Origin: Niallia sp. Man26
Lineage (GTDB): Bacteria; Bacillota; Bacilli; Bacillales; Cytobacillaceae
Direction of reading: 5' to 3'
NCBI RefSeq assembly: GCF_022049065.2
Contig: NZ_CP095743.1
Coordinates: 1,379,001-1,443,000 of the forward strand
DNA length: 64,000 nt
Notes under the pieces: model-generated
Database searches by the model: none
The model's input: the letters and a program-made list of their open reading frames with translations, nothing else
What the model was told of the DNA's origin: nothing
Program-made: the position numbers and the translations under genes
Shown here: in pieces, positions 45,675 through 55,052 of the stretch
Position numbering within the stretch: position 1 is the stretch's first letter
Layout: every line of letters starts with the position of its first letter

Positions 45675-47258
45675 ATGAAAGAGAATATGAATAAGTTTTT
45701 TAATCCTTTAAAAGAATATTGGACAAACCGTTCGAAAAAGCAAAAGACAATGTTAATAAGCAGTGTTCTTTTGCTTCTTCTTGTGATATGTATTGCGGTT
45801 TTCTTTTTAACAAGAGTAAATTTAGTTCCTTTATACAGCAATCTGTCTCCATCCGAAACAGGTGCGATTAAAGAAAACCTTGATGGCAGAGGAATTAAGT
45901 CGGAAATTTCTGATGGCGGAAAAACGATAAGTGTTCCAGAAGAGGTTGTTGACACGCTGAAAGTTGAGTTGGCAGCTGAAGGGATTCCAAACTCAGGAAA
46001 TATTGACTATTCGTTCTTTAGTGAAAATGCAAGCTTTGGAATGACAGATAATGAGTTTAATGTCATGAAGTTAGATGCAATGCAAACAGAAATCGCGAAC
46101 TTGATCAAGGGGATTGACGGTATCAATGATGCGAATGTAGTCATTACATTGCCAAGTGAAGGTGTGTTTGTATCAGATGAAACAGGAGACGCTTCAGCCT
46201 CCATTGTACTGAACACAAAAGCAGGCTATAACTTCTCAGAGAGTCAAATAAAAGGATTATATACACTCGTCTCTAAAAGTGTACCAAACCTTCCTACAGA
46301 AAATATCGTCATAACAAACCAAAACTTTGAGTATTTTGACCTAAATTCTACAACTAATACAGCAGGTGATACATTCACTGCTCAAAACAATGTGAAGAAG
46401 CAAGTTGAAAAGGATATTCAAAGACAAGTACAGCAAATGCTTGGAACATTAATGGGACAAAATAAAGTCATGGTTTCAGTAACTGCTGATATAGACTTTA
46501 CCCAAGAAAACAGAGAAGAAAACCTAGTTACACCAGTTGATGAAGAAAATATGCAAGGTATTGCTGTAAGTGCACAAAAAATCTCGGAAACATACACGGG
46601 AGAAAATGCAGCGGCACAAGGAACACCTGCTGCTGAAGAAGAGACAGATACAACAACTACTAACACAGAAACAACAACTTCTGGTGATGGCGACTATGAA
46701 AAAGTCGATGACACGATAAATTACGAGGTTAATAGAATTAAAAAGCAAATCTCAGAAAGCCCTTATAAAATCCGTGATCTTGGTATTCAAGTAATGGTTG
46801 AGCCGCCAACAGCAGATGATCCGACATCACTGCCGCAAGAAAGCATTGATGACATCACAAATATGCTAGGCACGATTGTAAGAACATCTATTGATAAGAC
46901 GGCAGCTGGCGATCTTACTGATGAAGATTTACAAAATAAAATCGCTGTATCTGTTCAGCAATTTAACGGCAAAGCAACTACGACTGAAACAGTATCTGCT
47001 GGAATCCCTTGGTGGGTTTATGCAGTTGGTGGAGTATTGCTAGCAGTAATTGGACTATTAATCTTCTTAGTTATTAGAGCACGCAAGAAGAAAGCAGCAG
47101 AGCCGGAAGAAGAAATTATTTCTCCTGTCTCAATACCTGATGTAAACGAAGAAGTGGAATCAGAAGGAACGCTTCGCAGAAAGCAATTAGAGAAAATGGC
47201 GAAAGAAAAGCCGGAAGACTTTGCGAAACTCCTTCGCACATGGATAACAGAGGAATAA
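45675..47258 (+). CDS. fliF: Flagellar MS-ring protein FliF
   Basis: A 527-residue membrane protein; about 34 copies form the MS ring. Two membrane helices at about 26-46 and 443-465 bracket the ring-building motifs (LVPLYSNLSPSETGAIKENL, SFFSENASFGMTDNEFN and the PNLPTENIVITNQN segment). A Thr/Glu-rich disordered stretch lies at about 310-340. The C-terminal cytoplasmic tail ending ARLLRTWITEE-like (KLLRTWITEE) binds FliG. CCGGGGGTAG at 45662-45671 serves the ATG. fliG follows after 16 bases. Confidence 0.97.
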   Translation: MKENMNKFFNPLKEYWTNRSKKQKTMLISSVLLLLLVICIAVFFLTRVNLVPLYSNLSPSETGAIKENLDGRGIKSEISDGGKTISVPEEVVDTLKVELAAEGIPNSGNIDYSFFSENASFGMTDNEFNVMKLDAMQTEIANLIKGIDGINDANVVITLPSEGVFVSDETGDASASIVLNTKAGYNFSESQIKGLYTLVSKSVPNLPTENIVITNQNFEYFDLNSTTNTAGDTFTAQNNVKKQVEKDIQRQVQQMLGTLMGQNKVMVSVTADIDFTQENREENLVTPVDEENMQGIAVSAQKISETYTGENAAAQGTPAAEEETDTTTTNTETTTSGDGDYEKVDDTINYEVNRIKKQISESPYKIRDLGIQVMVEPPTADDPTSLPQESIDDITNMLGTIVRTSIDKTAAGDLTDEDLQNKIAVSVQQFNGKATTTETVSAGIPWWVYAVGGVLLAVIGLLIFLVIRARKKKAAEPEEEIISPVSIPDVNEEVESEGTLRRKQLEKMAKEKPEDFAKLLRTWITEE

Positions 47259-47274
47259 GGCTAGGAGGACAACG

Positions 47275-48291
47275 ATGGCCAGAAAAGAAGCTACGGAACT
47301 TACGGGAAAACAAAAAGCTGCTGTTCTGCTTATATCTTTAGGACCAGATGTAGCAGCTTCTGTTTATAAGCATTTGAGTGAAGAAGAGATAGAAAAACTC
47401 TCCTTAGAGATTTCTGGTGTGAAGAAAGTAGAGAACACTTCAAAGGAAGAGGTACTAGAAGAGTTTCATAACATAGCATTGGCGCAAGATTATATTGCCC
47501 AGGGCGGTATTGGCTATGCAAAAACGGTCTTGGAAAAAGCGCTAGGATCAGACCAGGCATCTGTTATCTTGAATCGATTGACTTCTTCACTGCAAGTCAG
47601 ACCATTCGATTTTGCAAGAAAAGCAGATCCGAGTCAAATCCTGAACTTTATCCAAAATGAGCATCCACAGACAATTTCATTGATTCTATCCTATTTAGAT
47701 CCTACTCAGGCTGGACAAATATTGTCTGAACTGCCTCAAGAAATGCAGGCAGATATCGCAAAAAGGATTGCGGTTATGGACAGCACTTCGCCGGAAATTA
47801 TCAATGAAGTAGAGCAAATCTTAGAGCGGAAATTATCTAGCACTGTTACGCAGGATTACACACAAACAGGCGGCATTGAAGCAGTTGTTGAAGTTCTTAA
47901 CGGTGTCGATCGTTCAACAGAAAGAACAATTCTAGATGCGCTTGAAATACAAGATCCTGAATTGGCAGAAGAGATTAAGAAAAGAATGTTTGTATTCGAG
48001 GATATTGTTACATTGGATAACCGTGCAATTCAGCGTATTATCCGTGAGTGTGAAAACGAAGACCTCATGCTGTCACTAAAGGTTTCTGGCGACGAGGTAA
48101 AAGAAATTGTATTCAGCAACATGTCAGCAAGAATGGTCGAGTCCTTCAAAGACGAAATGGAATTCATGGGACCTGTCCGCTTGAAAGACGTCGAAGAAGC
48201 TCAATCAAGAATTGTTGCTATTATTAGACGTTTAGAAGACTCTGGTGAGATTGTCGTAGCACGCGGCGGAGGAGATGATATTATTGTCTAG
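47275..48291 (+). CDS. fliG: Flagellar motor switch protein FliG
   Basis: A 338-residue switch protein that converts stator force into rotation. The N-terminal domain (about 1-100) starts LTGKQKAAVLLISLGPDVAA; the middle domain holds the EHPQTISLILSYLDP motif near 125; the C-terminal motor domain (about 240-335) contains the charged torque helix around LKDVEEAQSRIVAIIR. TAGGAGGACAACG at 47262-47274 serves the ATG. Its end overlaps the start of fliH. Confidence 0.97.
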   Translation: MARKEATELTGKQKAAVLLISLGPDVAASVYKHLSEEEIEKLSLEISGVKKVENTSKEEVLEEFHNIALAQDYIAQGGIGYAKTVLEKALGSDQASVILNRLTSSLQVRPFDFARKADPSQILNFIQNEHPQTISLILSYLDPTQAGQILSELPQEMQADIAKRIAVMDSTSPEIINEVEQILERKLSSTVTQDYTQTGGIEAVVEVLNGVDRSTERTILDALEIQDPELAEEIKKRMFVFEDIVTLDNRAIQRIIRECENEDLMLSLKVSGDEVKEIVFSNMSARMVESFKDEMEFMGPVRLKDVEEAQSRIVAIIRRLEDSGEIVVARGGGDDIIV

Positions 48292-49030
48292 GCTTATTAA
48301 ATCAAGTTTGGCAAATGCAGAACAGGCAAATGAAAAAATCATCTCCATAAAATACGTGAATAGCTTTCAAACTGCAGATATTCAATCAGATGAAGAATAT
48401 AAACGAATTGTTGATCAAGCAAAGCGCGAGGCTGCAGCAATTCTTGAAGAGGCAAAAAGCGAAGCAGCAGCTGCAAGAGAGCTGCTGCAGCAAGAAAAGG
48501 ATAACTGGCAAACAGAAAAAAACACTTTGATGGAAGAAGCACATCGCGAGGGATACCAAATAGGTATCAACGAGGGTCAAAATGCTGGATACACAGAGTA
48601 TGCAGAGTATCTTGAACAAGCAAAAAGCATCATTGAAGCTAGCAAGCTGGACTATGAGAATTATATTAATAGTGCAGAAACGGAAATTTTAGAGCTTGGT
48701 ATGAAGGTTGCCGAAAAAATCGTTCAGACAAGCATTTCAGAAAATAAAGAACATTTCTTACAGCTAGTCAAAAAGGTTTTAAAAGAAACAAGAGATCAAA
48801 AGGAAATTCAGCTTCATGTTAATCCATTACATTATCAATATCTTCTGTCAGAGAAGGATGAATTATTAGCGCTGTTCCCAATTAAGCCAAGCTTGTTCAT
48901 CTTTCCTGATGAAGCAGCAGCAGAAAATGGCTGTATTATTGAGACGGCTAACGGAAGAATTGAAGCGAGTGTGGATACACAGCTGTTAATGATTAAGCAG
49001 AAACTACTAGACCTATTGGAGAGTGAATGA
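48284..49030 (+). CDS. fliH: Flagellar export ATPase regulator FliH
   Basis: A 248-residue stator-like protein that binds FliI and docks it at the export gate. The N-terminal half (about 30-120) is a Glu/Ala/Lys-rich coiled coil (QAKREAAAILEEAKSEAAAA); a G-rich repeat GYQIGINEGQNAGY lies near 88-101; the C-terminal domain resembles the V-ATPase E subunit. TTG at 48284 is preferred, since GGAGGAG at 48268-48274 is nine bases upstream; an in-frame ATG at 48275 touches that site. It overlaps the fliG stop by eight bases and the fliI start region by a few. Confidence 0.93.
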   Translation: MSRLIKSSLANAEQANEKIISIKYVNSFQTADIQSDEEYKRIVDQAKREAAAILEEAKSEAAAARELLQQEKDNWQTEKNTLMEEAHREGYQIGINEGQNAGYTEYAEYLEQAKSIIEASKLDYENYINSAETEILELGMKVAEKIVQTSISENKEHFLQLVKKVLKETRDQKEIQLHVNPLHYQYLLSEKDELLALFPIKPSLFIFPDEAAAENGCIIETANGRIEASVDTQLLMIKQKLLDLLESE

Positions 49031-49032
49031 GG

Positions 49033-50355
49033 ATGAAAGCGGCAGAACTTCTATCATCGATTGATACCATCGATCCGTATAAACGTTATGGCAGAGTGAA
49101 AAAAGTGGTTGGTCTTATGATAGAGTCGCAAGGTCCTGAAAGCTCCATCGGTGATGTATGCAATATATATATAGGAACAAAGAAGAAACGAGTCATTAAA
49201 GCAGAGGTTGTAGGCTTTAAGGAAGACGGGATTATCCTGATGCCATATACGACTGTGAATGATATTTCGCCAGGCTGCCTTGTAGAAGGAACATCTGATC
49301 CTCTAGAAATCAAGGCTGGTGCCGGCATGATTGGTACAGTCGTCGATGCACTAGGTATGCCGCTTGATGGATCTTCCCTTCCAAAAGGCTTAAAAAGTGT
49401 GCCGATTGACCAAGATCCGCCAAACCCGTTAAAACGTCCGCCTATATCTGAATCAATGGAAGTGGGAGTTAGACTGATTGATGGTCTTCTTACTGTCGGG
49501 ACAGGACAGCGCCTTGGTATTTTCGCAGGTAGTGGTGTCGGAAAAAGTACATTGCTCGGTATGATTGCCAGAAACACGAAAGCGGATCTTAACGTCATCG
49601 CCCTCATCGGAGAGCGGGGCAGAGAGGTAAGGGAATTCATTGAAAGAGATTTAGGTCCAGAAGGTTTAAAGCGATCCATCGTTGTTGTTGCAACAAGTGA
49701 TCAGCCAGCATTAATGCGGATTAAAGGAGCTTATACTGCAACAGCAATTGCCGAGTACTTCCGTGATAAAGGCTTGAATGTAATGTTGATGATGGACTCT
49801 GTAACAAGGGTTGCGATGGCACAAAGGGAAGTGGGGCTTGCAATCGGTGAGCCGCCGACAACAAAAGGATATACTCCATCTGTTTTCGCCATCTTGCCGA
49901 AGCTTTTAGAAAGAACAGGTACAAATGAGCATGGCAGCATCACGGCCTTCTACACGGTCCTAGTTGATGGGGATGACATGAATGAGCCAATAGCCGACAC
50001 TGTTCGGGGGATATTGGACGGTCACTATGTATTAGACAGGGATCTGGCCAATAAGGGCCAATATCCGGCAGTTAACGTTTTGAAAAGTGTGAGCAGGGTC
50101 ATGAACCATATTGTTCCTAAAGCTCATGTGCGTGCAGCAGAAAAATTAAGAGATTTACTGAGCACCTATATCAACTCTGAAGATTTAATTAATATCGGGG
50201 CATACAAAAAAGGTTCCTCCTTGGAAATCGATACAGCAATCCGCTTATATCCTGATATTTTATCGTACATCAAGCAATCGACAGATGAAAAAATCTCCCT
50301 AGAAGAAAGTGTTCAGGCATTAATATCATTATCTGGAGTAGGGGATAACCGATGA
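49033..50355 (+). CDS. fliI: Flagellar export ATPase FliI
   Basis: A 440-residue F1-beta-like ATPase that unfolds and releases export substrates. Walker A GSGVGKSTLLG lies near 166, GERGREVREFIE near 195, Walker B VMLMMDSVTRVA near 248 and GEPPTTKGYTPSVFA near 270. Two starts are possible: ATG at 49027 overlaps the fliH stop (ATGA) and ATG at 49033 gives better spacing to GGAGAG at 49018-49023; I chose the latter. fliJ overlaps its stop by four bases. Confidence 0.96.
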   Translation: MKAAELLSSIDTIDPYKRYGRVKKVVGLMIESQGPESSIGDVCNIYIGTKKKRVIKAEVVGFKEDGIILMPYTTVNDISPGCLVEGTSDPLEIKAGAGMIGTVVDALGMPLDGSSLPKGLKSVPIDQDPPNPLKRPPISESMEVGVRLIDGLLTVGTGQRLGIFAGSGVGKSTLLGMIARNTKADLNVIALIGERGREVREFIERDLGPEGLKRSIVVVATSDQPALMRIKGAYTATAIAEYFRDKGLNVMLMMDSVTRVAMAQREVGLAIGEPPTTKGYTPSVFAILPKLLERTGTNEHGSITAFYTVLVDGDDMNEPIADTVRGILDGHYVLDRDLANKGQYPAVNVLKSVSRVMNHIVPKAHVRAAEKLRDLLSTYINSEDLINIGAYKKGSSLEIDTAIRLYPDILSYIKQSTDEKISLEESVQALISLSGVGDNR

Positions 50356-50804
50356 GCTATAAGTTTAAGTTTGAAAAAATCATGACAATTAAAGAAAGAG
50401 AAAAGGATGAGGCGAGCGCGGACTACAACCAAGCTGTCAAGCGCTTTGAGGAAGCGGCCGAGAAGCTGTATGAGCTCTTGAAGCGCAAGGAAGAATTGGA
50501 AGAATACCAATCGAACGAGCTTGTTAGCGGACTTTCTGTTCAGTCAATCAGGCATCATCAGCATTTTATCAACAACTTAGCTAAGATGATTGAGCATAGT
50601 CAGCAAATGGTTGTTAACGCACGGAACTCCATGAATTTTTATCAGCAGAAGTTGATTGATAAAAACCTGGAAGTGAAGAAGTTCGTCAAAATCAAAGAGA
50701 AAGATTTACTACAATTTATCCATACAGAAAAGGTACTAGAGGCAAAGCAGATGGATGACATCTCCATCCAGCAATATATGCAGCCAGGAAGGTTAGGTAG
50801 CTAA
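50352..50804 (+). CDS. fliJ: Flagellar export chaperone FliJ
   Basis: A 150-residue all-helical coiled-coil protein that joins FliI to FlhA, like the gamma subunit of F1. The first helix starts YKFKFEKIMTIKEREKDEA and runs to about residue 60; the second covers about 75-135. No distinct motif beyond the charged coiled coil, but position and the overlaps with fliI (four bases) and ylxF (one base) identify it. Confidence 0.93.
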   Translation: MSYKFKFEKIMTIKEREKDEASADYNQAVKRFEEAAEKLYELLKRKEELEEYQSNELVSGLSVQSIRHHQHFINNLAKMIEHSQQMVVNARNSMNFYQQKLIDKNLEVKKFVKIKEKDLLQFIHTEKVLEAKQMDDISIQQYMQPGRLGS

Positions 50805-51424
50805 TGGATAACTTAATCGATGATAAAAAGAAATCATTTAACTTTTTTCAGCGTTTTCTGCTGGTTGTTGTTATACCAATAATGTTTGCTGTTGTCGTCG
50901 GATTAATCTTAATGGTATATTCCGGTGCGGATGTTGTCACAAAAGGAAAAGAATTAATGAATCAGATTCCATTCCTAAGTTCTGAGAAAGCATCAACAGA
51001 TCAGATTATTGAAGACAATAAACAGAATATCGCAGATTTAGAAAGTCAGCTTAAAGAGCAGCAAACAAATATAGAAACACTAGAATCACAGCTAAAAGTG
51101 AGTGAAGAGGAAAGCAAGGCTTTGAAAGTTGACAAAATCAAGCTCCAGAATCAGCTCGATGAACTCAAAAATACACAAGAAAAAACACAAAAAGCCTTCG
51201 ATGATATTGTAAAGACATATGAAACAATGTCAGCAAAAAATTCGGCGGCCATTATCTCAGAAATGTCTGAGAATGAGGGATTGAAAATATTGGCATCCCT
51301 TAAACCTGCTAAACTTGCGTCGATATTAGAGAAAATGGAACCTTCTGTAGCGAGCAAATATACAGAACTGTTAGCAGCAACTGATTCTGCAGGTGAAACT
51401 GCCACAGATAATAGCAGCACTTAA
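50804..51424 (+). CDS. ylxF: YlxF, MotE-like flagellar operon protein
   Basis: A 206-residue protein anchored by one membrane helix at about 18-40 (LLVVVIPIMFAVVVGLILMV). A coiled coil follows (about 65-130, LESQLKEQQTNIETLESQLK), then a C-terminal MgtE N-domain-like module with SENEGLKILASLKPAKLASILEKM at about 160-183. In other bacteria MotE with this architecture is a periplasmic chaperone for the stator protein MotC; in bacilli the role is not settled. It overlaps fliJ by one base and precedes fliK, as in B. subtilis. Confidence 0.9.
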   Translation: MDNLIDDKKKSFNFFQRFLLVVVIPIMFAVVVGLILMVYSGADVVTKGKELMNQIPFLSSEKASTDQIIEDNKQNIADLESQLKEQQTNIETLESQLKVSEEESKALKVDKIKLQNQLDELKNTQEKTQKAFDDIVKTYETMSAKNSAAIISEMSENEGLKILASLKPAKLASILEKMEPSVASKYTELLAATDSAGETATDNSST

Positions 51425-51472
51425 AACAGTATTAAATCCATTTATAGAAATGTTCTGAAAGGAGGTGACAAG

Positions 51473-52840
51473 ATGCTGCTTAATAGTGTGGGGATAAATG
51501 CAACAGGAAATACATCAAGTCAGCTTTCCTTTAAGGCGGCAGATAAAAATAAATTTACATCAATGATCAGCGGGATGTTAAAAGGGAAAGCTCCGCAAGA
51601 AACAGCAGCGCCAGAGCAAGAGAAAAGCGCGAGTTTACAAGGCTTAACAGATATTTTAACAGAAGAACCGGTAGATCAAGAGCAACTCGCAGAAAGCTTA
51701 ACTGCGATTCAGCAGCTTCTTGCTGCTAATGGAGAAGAAGGAAAGGATGTATCCGATTCTTTAGAAACAGCTTACGATCTAGTGATCAACCAATTGATGG
51801 ATTTGTTGAAAGGGCTGGACATTGCAAACATTTCAAACGGCATGTTTACAAATACTGACCTTCCAGAAATGATCAACCAATTAAAGGCAATTCAGCAGGT
51901 TGCTGGCCAAAATCCTGATCTTTCCTTGAACAATCAGGCTGCAGATATGATTCAAAGCTTAGCTAAACTGTTCACAAGCTTAATGCAAGCAGCAGGTGGT
52001 CAATCACCAACAGCTTCCCAAGCAGCAGAAGCTGCAGCTATTTTGCAGAAAGAGGCCACTGATGACATGTCTGGGACTCCAAGCAGCAAAGCAGGTACAG
52101 AAAAAGATGGGCAAACTGCAGTAAAAACTTTGATAGATGCCATTATTCAAAAAGTCGAAACATTAGCTAAAAAGCAAGATAATGCTCCAGCATTGCCTAA
52201 TAAGGTGCTGAACCCATTGCTTGTTGGAACACTAAAGAAGGCAGAAGCAACAACAGCTGCGGCAGTGACACAAGAGTCAGCTGCTGAACCAAAAGAAACA
52301 GACACATCAAGCAAAACAGAATGGAAGATGCCAGCAATTGCAGGACAGCTTCAAAATACAGCTTCTTTCGGAAAGCCAGGAGCATTAACGTTAATTCAAG
52401 GCTCAGGCAGCCCGGTTACTGGAAACGAACTCGAAGAGCAGCTTGAAAATATTTTAAAGAGCAGTTCGTTTACGAAAGTCGGCAACAGTCAAAAGCTGAT
52501 ATTAAGACTAGCCCCTGAAAATCTTGGGTCATTAAGAATTGAGATACTGCAAAATGATGGGAATATAGTTGCGAAGATAATGACAACCACAGCACAAGCA
52601 AAAGAAGCATTAGATGCTCATATGAACAGCTTAAAGCATGGGCTGAGCTCACAAAATCTTAATGTTGACAAGATTGAAGTTTCCTTTGTTCAACAAGCAC
52701 AGGACAAAGAAACAAAGGATCAGCAAAGCCAGCAGGAAAACAAACAGCAGCAGCCTGCAGACAAAGAAGGGAATAAAGCAACAGACAAGGAGCAAGAGGA
52801 AACAAGCTTCATGGATGAACTTCTGCAAGCAGGATTGTAA
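51473..52840 (+). CDS. fliK: Flagellar hook-length control protein FliK
   Basis: A 455-residue ruler exported during hook growth, which switches FlhB specificity. The N-terminal two thirds is low-complexity and rich in Ala, Gln, Glu and Ser. The C-terminal switch domain (about 335-410) has LILRLAPENLGSLRIEIL and ALDAHMNSLKHGLSSQNLNV; the last 45 residues are Gln/Lys/Glu-rich. AAAGGAGGTGAC at 51458-51469 serves the ATG. Adjacent flgD and flgE are the hook cap and hook genes. Confidence 0.94.
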   Translation: MLLNSVGINATGNTSSQLSFKAADKNKFTSMISGMLKGKAPQETAAPEQEKSASLQGLTDILTEEPVDQEQLAESLTAIQQLLAANGEEGKDVSDSLETAYDLVINQLMDLLKGLDIANISNGMFTNTDLPEMINQLKAIQQVAGQNPDLSLNNQAADMIQSLAKLFTSLMQAAGGQSPTASQAAEAAAILQKEATDDMSGTPSSKAGTEKDGQTAVKTLIDAIIQKVETLAKKQDNAPALPNKVLNPLLVGTLKKAEATTAAAVTQESAAEPKETDTSSKTEWKMPAIAGQLQNTASFGKPGALTLIQGSGSPVTGNELEEQLENILKSSSFTKVGNSQKLILRLAPENLGSLRIEILQNDGNIVAKIMTTTAQAKEALDAHMNSLKHGLSSQNLNVDKIEVSFVQQAQDKETKDQQSQQENKQQQPADKEGNKATDKEQEETSFMDELLQAGL

Positions 52841-52858
52841 GGAAAGGGGATTTACTAA

Positions 52859-53497
52859 TTGGCAACTAAAATCGATGATTCTTCCCTTTATTTATCAAAC
52901 TATCAGAATCAAACAAGTAATACGGGTAGCACAAGTCTGGGCAAAGATGACTTTTTAAAGATTCTTATTACGCAATTGCAAAACCAGGACCCGACAAACC
53001 CGATGGAAGATAAAGATTTTATAGCTCAAATGGCTACATTTTCAAGCTTAGAGCAAATGACAAATATGAACACAACAATGAGTAATTTCATCTCCTTGCA
53101 AACACAATCGAACTTGATTTCCTACGGACAGTTTGTCGGCAAGGAAGTTTCATGGACGAAAGTGGAAACAGGTGAAAATGGTGAACAATCCATTACATCT
53201 GGAAATGGCAAGGTTGCATCTATTGCTTATAAAGGAACAGATGTTGAATTTACGCTTGAGGATGGCACTGTTGTCAACCCTGGAAACATTTCGACTGTAC
53301 ACAGTGAATCTGCTGACAATAATTTAGTAACAGCAAGCCAGCTAATCGGCAAAACAGTTTCCTACATGAATGCAGACAACGAAGAAATTAGCAGTGTCGT
53401 TAAGTCAGTATCATTAAAAAATGGCCAAATCCAGCTTATATTGGATGATGACAAACAAAGCCAGATAACTGCAGGACAAATTACGAAAATTGAATAG
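52859..53497 (+). CDS. flgD: Flagellar hook assembly (cap) protein FlgD
   Basis: A 212-residue scaffold that polymerises hook subunits. The conserved N-terminal [38 protein letters not shown] (split over residues 28-66) is the FlgD signature. The region about 85-140 is a beta-rich domain; the C-terminus [18 protein letters not shown] resembles the FlgD Tudor-like fold. The start is TTG at 52859, supported by GGAAAGGGG at 52841-52849. A FlgD-to-FlgE spacer gene follows. Confidence 0.95.
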   Translation: MATKIDDSSLYLSNYQNQTSNTGSTSLGKDDFLKILITQLQNQDPTNPMEDKDFIAQMATFSSLEQMTNMNTTMSNFISLQTQSNLISYGQFVGKEVSWTKVETGENGEQSITSGNGKVASIAYKGTDVEFTLEDGTVVNPGNISTVHSESADNNLVTASQLIGKTVSYMNADNEEISSVVKSVSLKNGQIQLILDDDKQSQITAGQITKIE

Positions 53498-53508
53498 GAA
53501 GTGATTAG

Positions 53509-53895
53509 ATGGATAGACCTATTTATCCTTCTTTAAAATCACAGGCCGTAATCAATAGTGGCATAAAGACAATTAAATCAAACAGCAGCAATGCTTCTTT
53601 TTCATCACATTTACAAACATCAATGCTCTCACTCGATAAACTGTCAATCAGCAAGCATGCATCACAACGTCTCGAACAGCGAGGAATCGTGATAGATGAG
53701 GAACAGTGGAAGCAGATTGAACAGAAAGTGAAACAAGCAAAAAAAATGGGAGTCAAGGAATCACTCGTTTTGCTTAATGATGCAGCATTAATCGTCAGCG
53801 CAAAAAATAATACAGTGATTACGGCAATGAATCGTAAAGAAGCAACTGAGCAAATATTTACAAATATAAATGGCACAATAATTATGAATGAATAA
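53509..53895 (+). CDS. TIGR02530-type flagellar operon protein
   Basis: A 128-residue protein of the family found between flgD and flgE in many Firmicutes; its function is not established. The conserved core is LSISKHASQRLEQRGI near 44-60, KMGVKESLVLLNDAALIVSA near 82 and NTVITAMNRKEA near 105, ending IFTNINGTIIM. No signal peptide or membrane helix. GGAAGTGATTAG precedes the ATG. It is a candidate hook-assembly factor by position only. Confidence 0.88.
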   Translation: MDRPIYPSLKSQAVINSGIKTIKSNSSNASFSSHLQTSMLSLDKLSISKHASQRLEQRGIVIDEEQWKQIEQKVKQAKKMGVKESLVLLNDAALIVSAKNNTVITAMNRKEATEQIFTNINGTIIMNE

Positions 53896-53987
53896 AAAAA
53901 AAATCATTAGGGAGTCAGGCTGGACTGTAATGGAGGCCTAGCTGTGGATAGATAGAAGCAGCTTTTTACTAGAAAGGGGAAAATTAA

Positions 53988-54770
53988 ATGTTACGTTCAC
54001 TATATTCAGGAATCAGCGGTATGAAAAACTTCCAAACTAAGCTTGATGTTATTGGAAACAATATTTCTAACGTTAATACTTATGGCTTTAAAAAAGGGAG
54101 AACAACTTTCAGTGATCTTATCAGCCAAACATCTGCAGGTGCAACAGCTCCAACAGCAACTGCAGGCGGTATCAATTCTAAGCAAGTTGGTCTAGGTTCT
54201 CAAGTTGCTTCCATTGACACTATTCATACACAAGGAAGTATGCAAACAACTGGGAGAACGCTTGATTTAGCGATTTCCGGTGATGGATATTTCGTGGTAC
54301 AAGATGCTGCAGGCTCTAACTTCTATACAAGATCCGGTAACTTCTACTTTGATGCAGACAGAAACATTGTAACATCAAGCGGATTGAAATTAGCTGGAGC
54401 AGGCACGATTCCTGAATCAGCACAATCCTTCAGTATCGGAACAGACGGTAGCATCTCATATGTGGATGAAAATGGTGAAACACAAGATGCAGGTCAAATT
54501 CAGCTTGCGAAGTTCTCTAACCCAGAAGGCTTGGATAAAGCTGGTGGCAACACTTACCAAGTATCCGGTAACTCTGGTGAAGCTACATTGACTTTTGCAA
54601 ATGAAAACGGAGCTGGAACAATTAACAGCGGTTATTTAGAAATGTCCAACGTTGATTTATCTGAAGAATTTACAGATATGATTGTTGCCCAAAGAGGGTT
54701 CCAATCTAATACAAAAATCATCACTACTTCTGATGAAATCCTGCAAGAATTAGTTAACTTAAAACGATAA
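53988..54770 (+). CDS. flgE: Flagellar hook protein FlgE
   Basis: A 260-residue hook protein of the short Bacillus type (formerly called FlgG at this locus). The N-terminal LRSLYSGISGMKNFQTKLDVIGNNISNVNTYGFKKGRTTF (split over 2-41) and the C-terminal MSNVDLSEEFTDMIVAQRGFQSNTKIITTSDEIL (split) are the rod/hook coiled-coil ends; the middle has DLAISGDGYFVVQD. AAAGGGGAAAA at 53974-53984 serves the ATG. Short hooks of this type are typical of B. subtilis, where the hook D2 domain is small. The unusual swrD start follows. Confidence 0.94.
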   Translation: MLRSLYSGISGMKNFQTKLDVIGNNISNVNTYGFKKGRTTFSDLISQTSAGATAPTATAGGINSKQVGLGSQVASIDTIHTQGSMQTTGRTLDLAISGDGYFVVQDAAGSNFYTRSGNFYFDADRNIVTSSGLKLAGAGTIPESAQSFSIGTDGSISYVDENGETQDAGQIQLAKFSNPEGLDKAGGNTYQVSGNSGEATLTFANENGAGTINSGYLEMSNVDLSEEFTDMIVAQRGFQSNTKIITTSDEILQELVNLKR

Positions 54771-54772
54771 TA

Positions 54773-54830
54773 AAAGGAGGAGCAGGAGAGGCAGATAAGT
54801 AGAAATCCCCCTCTCCTGTAAATAACAGTG
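54773..54830 (+). promoter_or_regulatory. Hairpin-bridged ribosome site of swrD
   Basis: AAAGGAGGAG at 54773-54782 is the only good Shine-Dalgarno, 45 bases before the GTG start at 54828. Directly after it CAGGAGAGG (54783-54791) and CCTCTCCTG (54810-54818) form a perfect 9-bp stem with an 18-base loop, leaving nine bases to the GTG. Folding of the hairpin would bring the site to normal distance. No T run follows the stem, so it is not a terminator. Confidence 0.6.
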
Positions 54831-55052
54831 ATAAATGTTACTCGATTAAACGGAAAGACTTTCAAGCTTAATGCATTATTTATAGAAACAATAGAATCCT
54901 TCCCAGATACAACCATTACATTGGCGAATGGGAGAAAGTATGTTGTGAAAGAAAAAGAAGAAGAAGTTGTTAAGTTAATGAGAGCTTTTTATCAATCTGT
55001 TAACCTTTTTGGATTACCGAACTTGGGAGAGAGAGACGATGAAGAACAATAA
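54828..55052 (+). CDS. swrD: Flagellar/swarming power protein SwrD (FlbD family, YlzI)
   Basis: A 74-residue FlbD-family protein needed in B. subtilis for full torque during swarming. The sequence [22 protein letters not shown] near 2-24, then [20 protein letters not shown], matches SwrD closely, which fixes the start at GTG 54828. No ribosome site lies within 20 bases; the nearest is upstream of a hairpin. The last 14 bases overlap fliL. The C-terminal end ([10 protein letters not shown]) is acidic and not conserved in my recollection. Confidence 0.92.
   Translation: MINVTRLNGKTFKLNALFIETIESFPDTTITLANGRKYVVKEKEEEVVKLMRAFYQSVNLFGLPNLGERDDEEQ

Noticed and set aside
49086..49679. Minus-strand open frame of 197 codons opposite fliI
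   Set aside because: Lies entirely inside the conserved FliI ATPase on the other strand; no ribosome site and no recognisable motif.
54783..54818. Terminator between flgE and swrD
   Set aside because: The hairpin is followed by TAAATAAC rather than a T run, and operon genes continue without a promoter.
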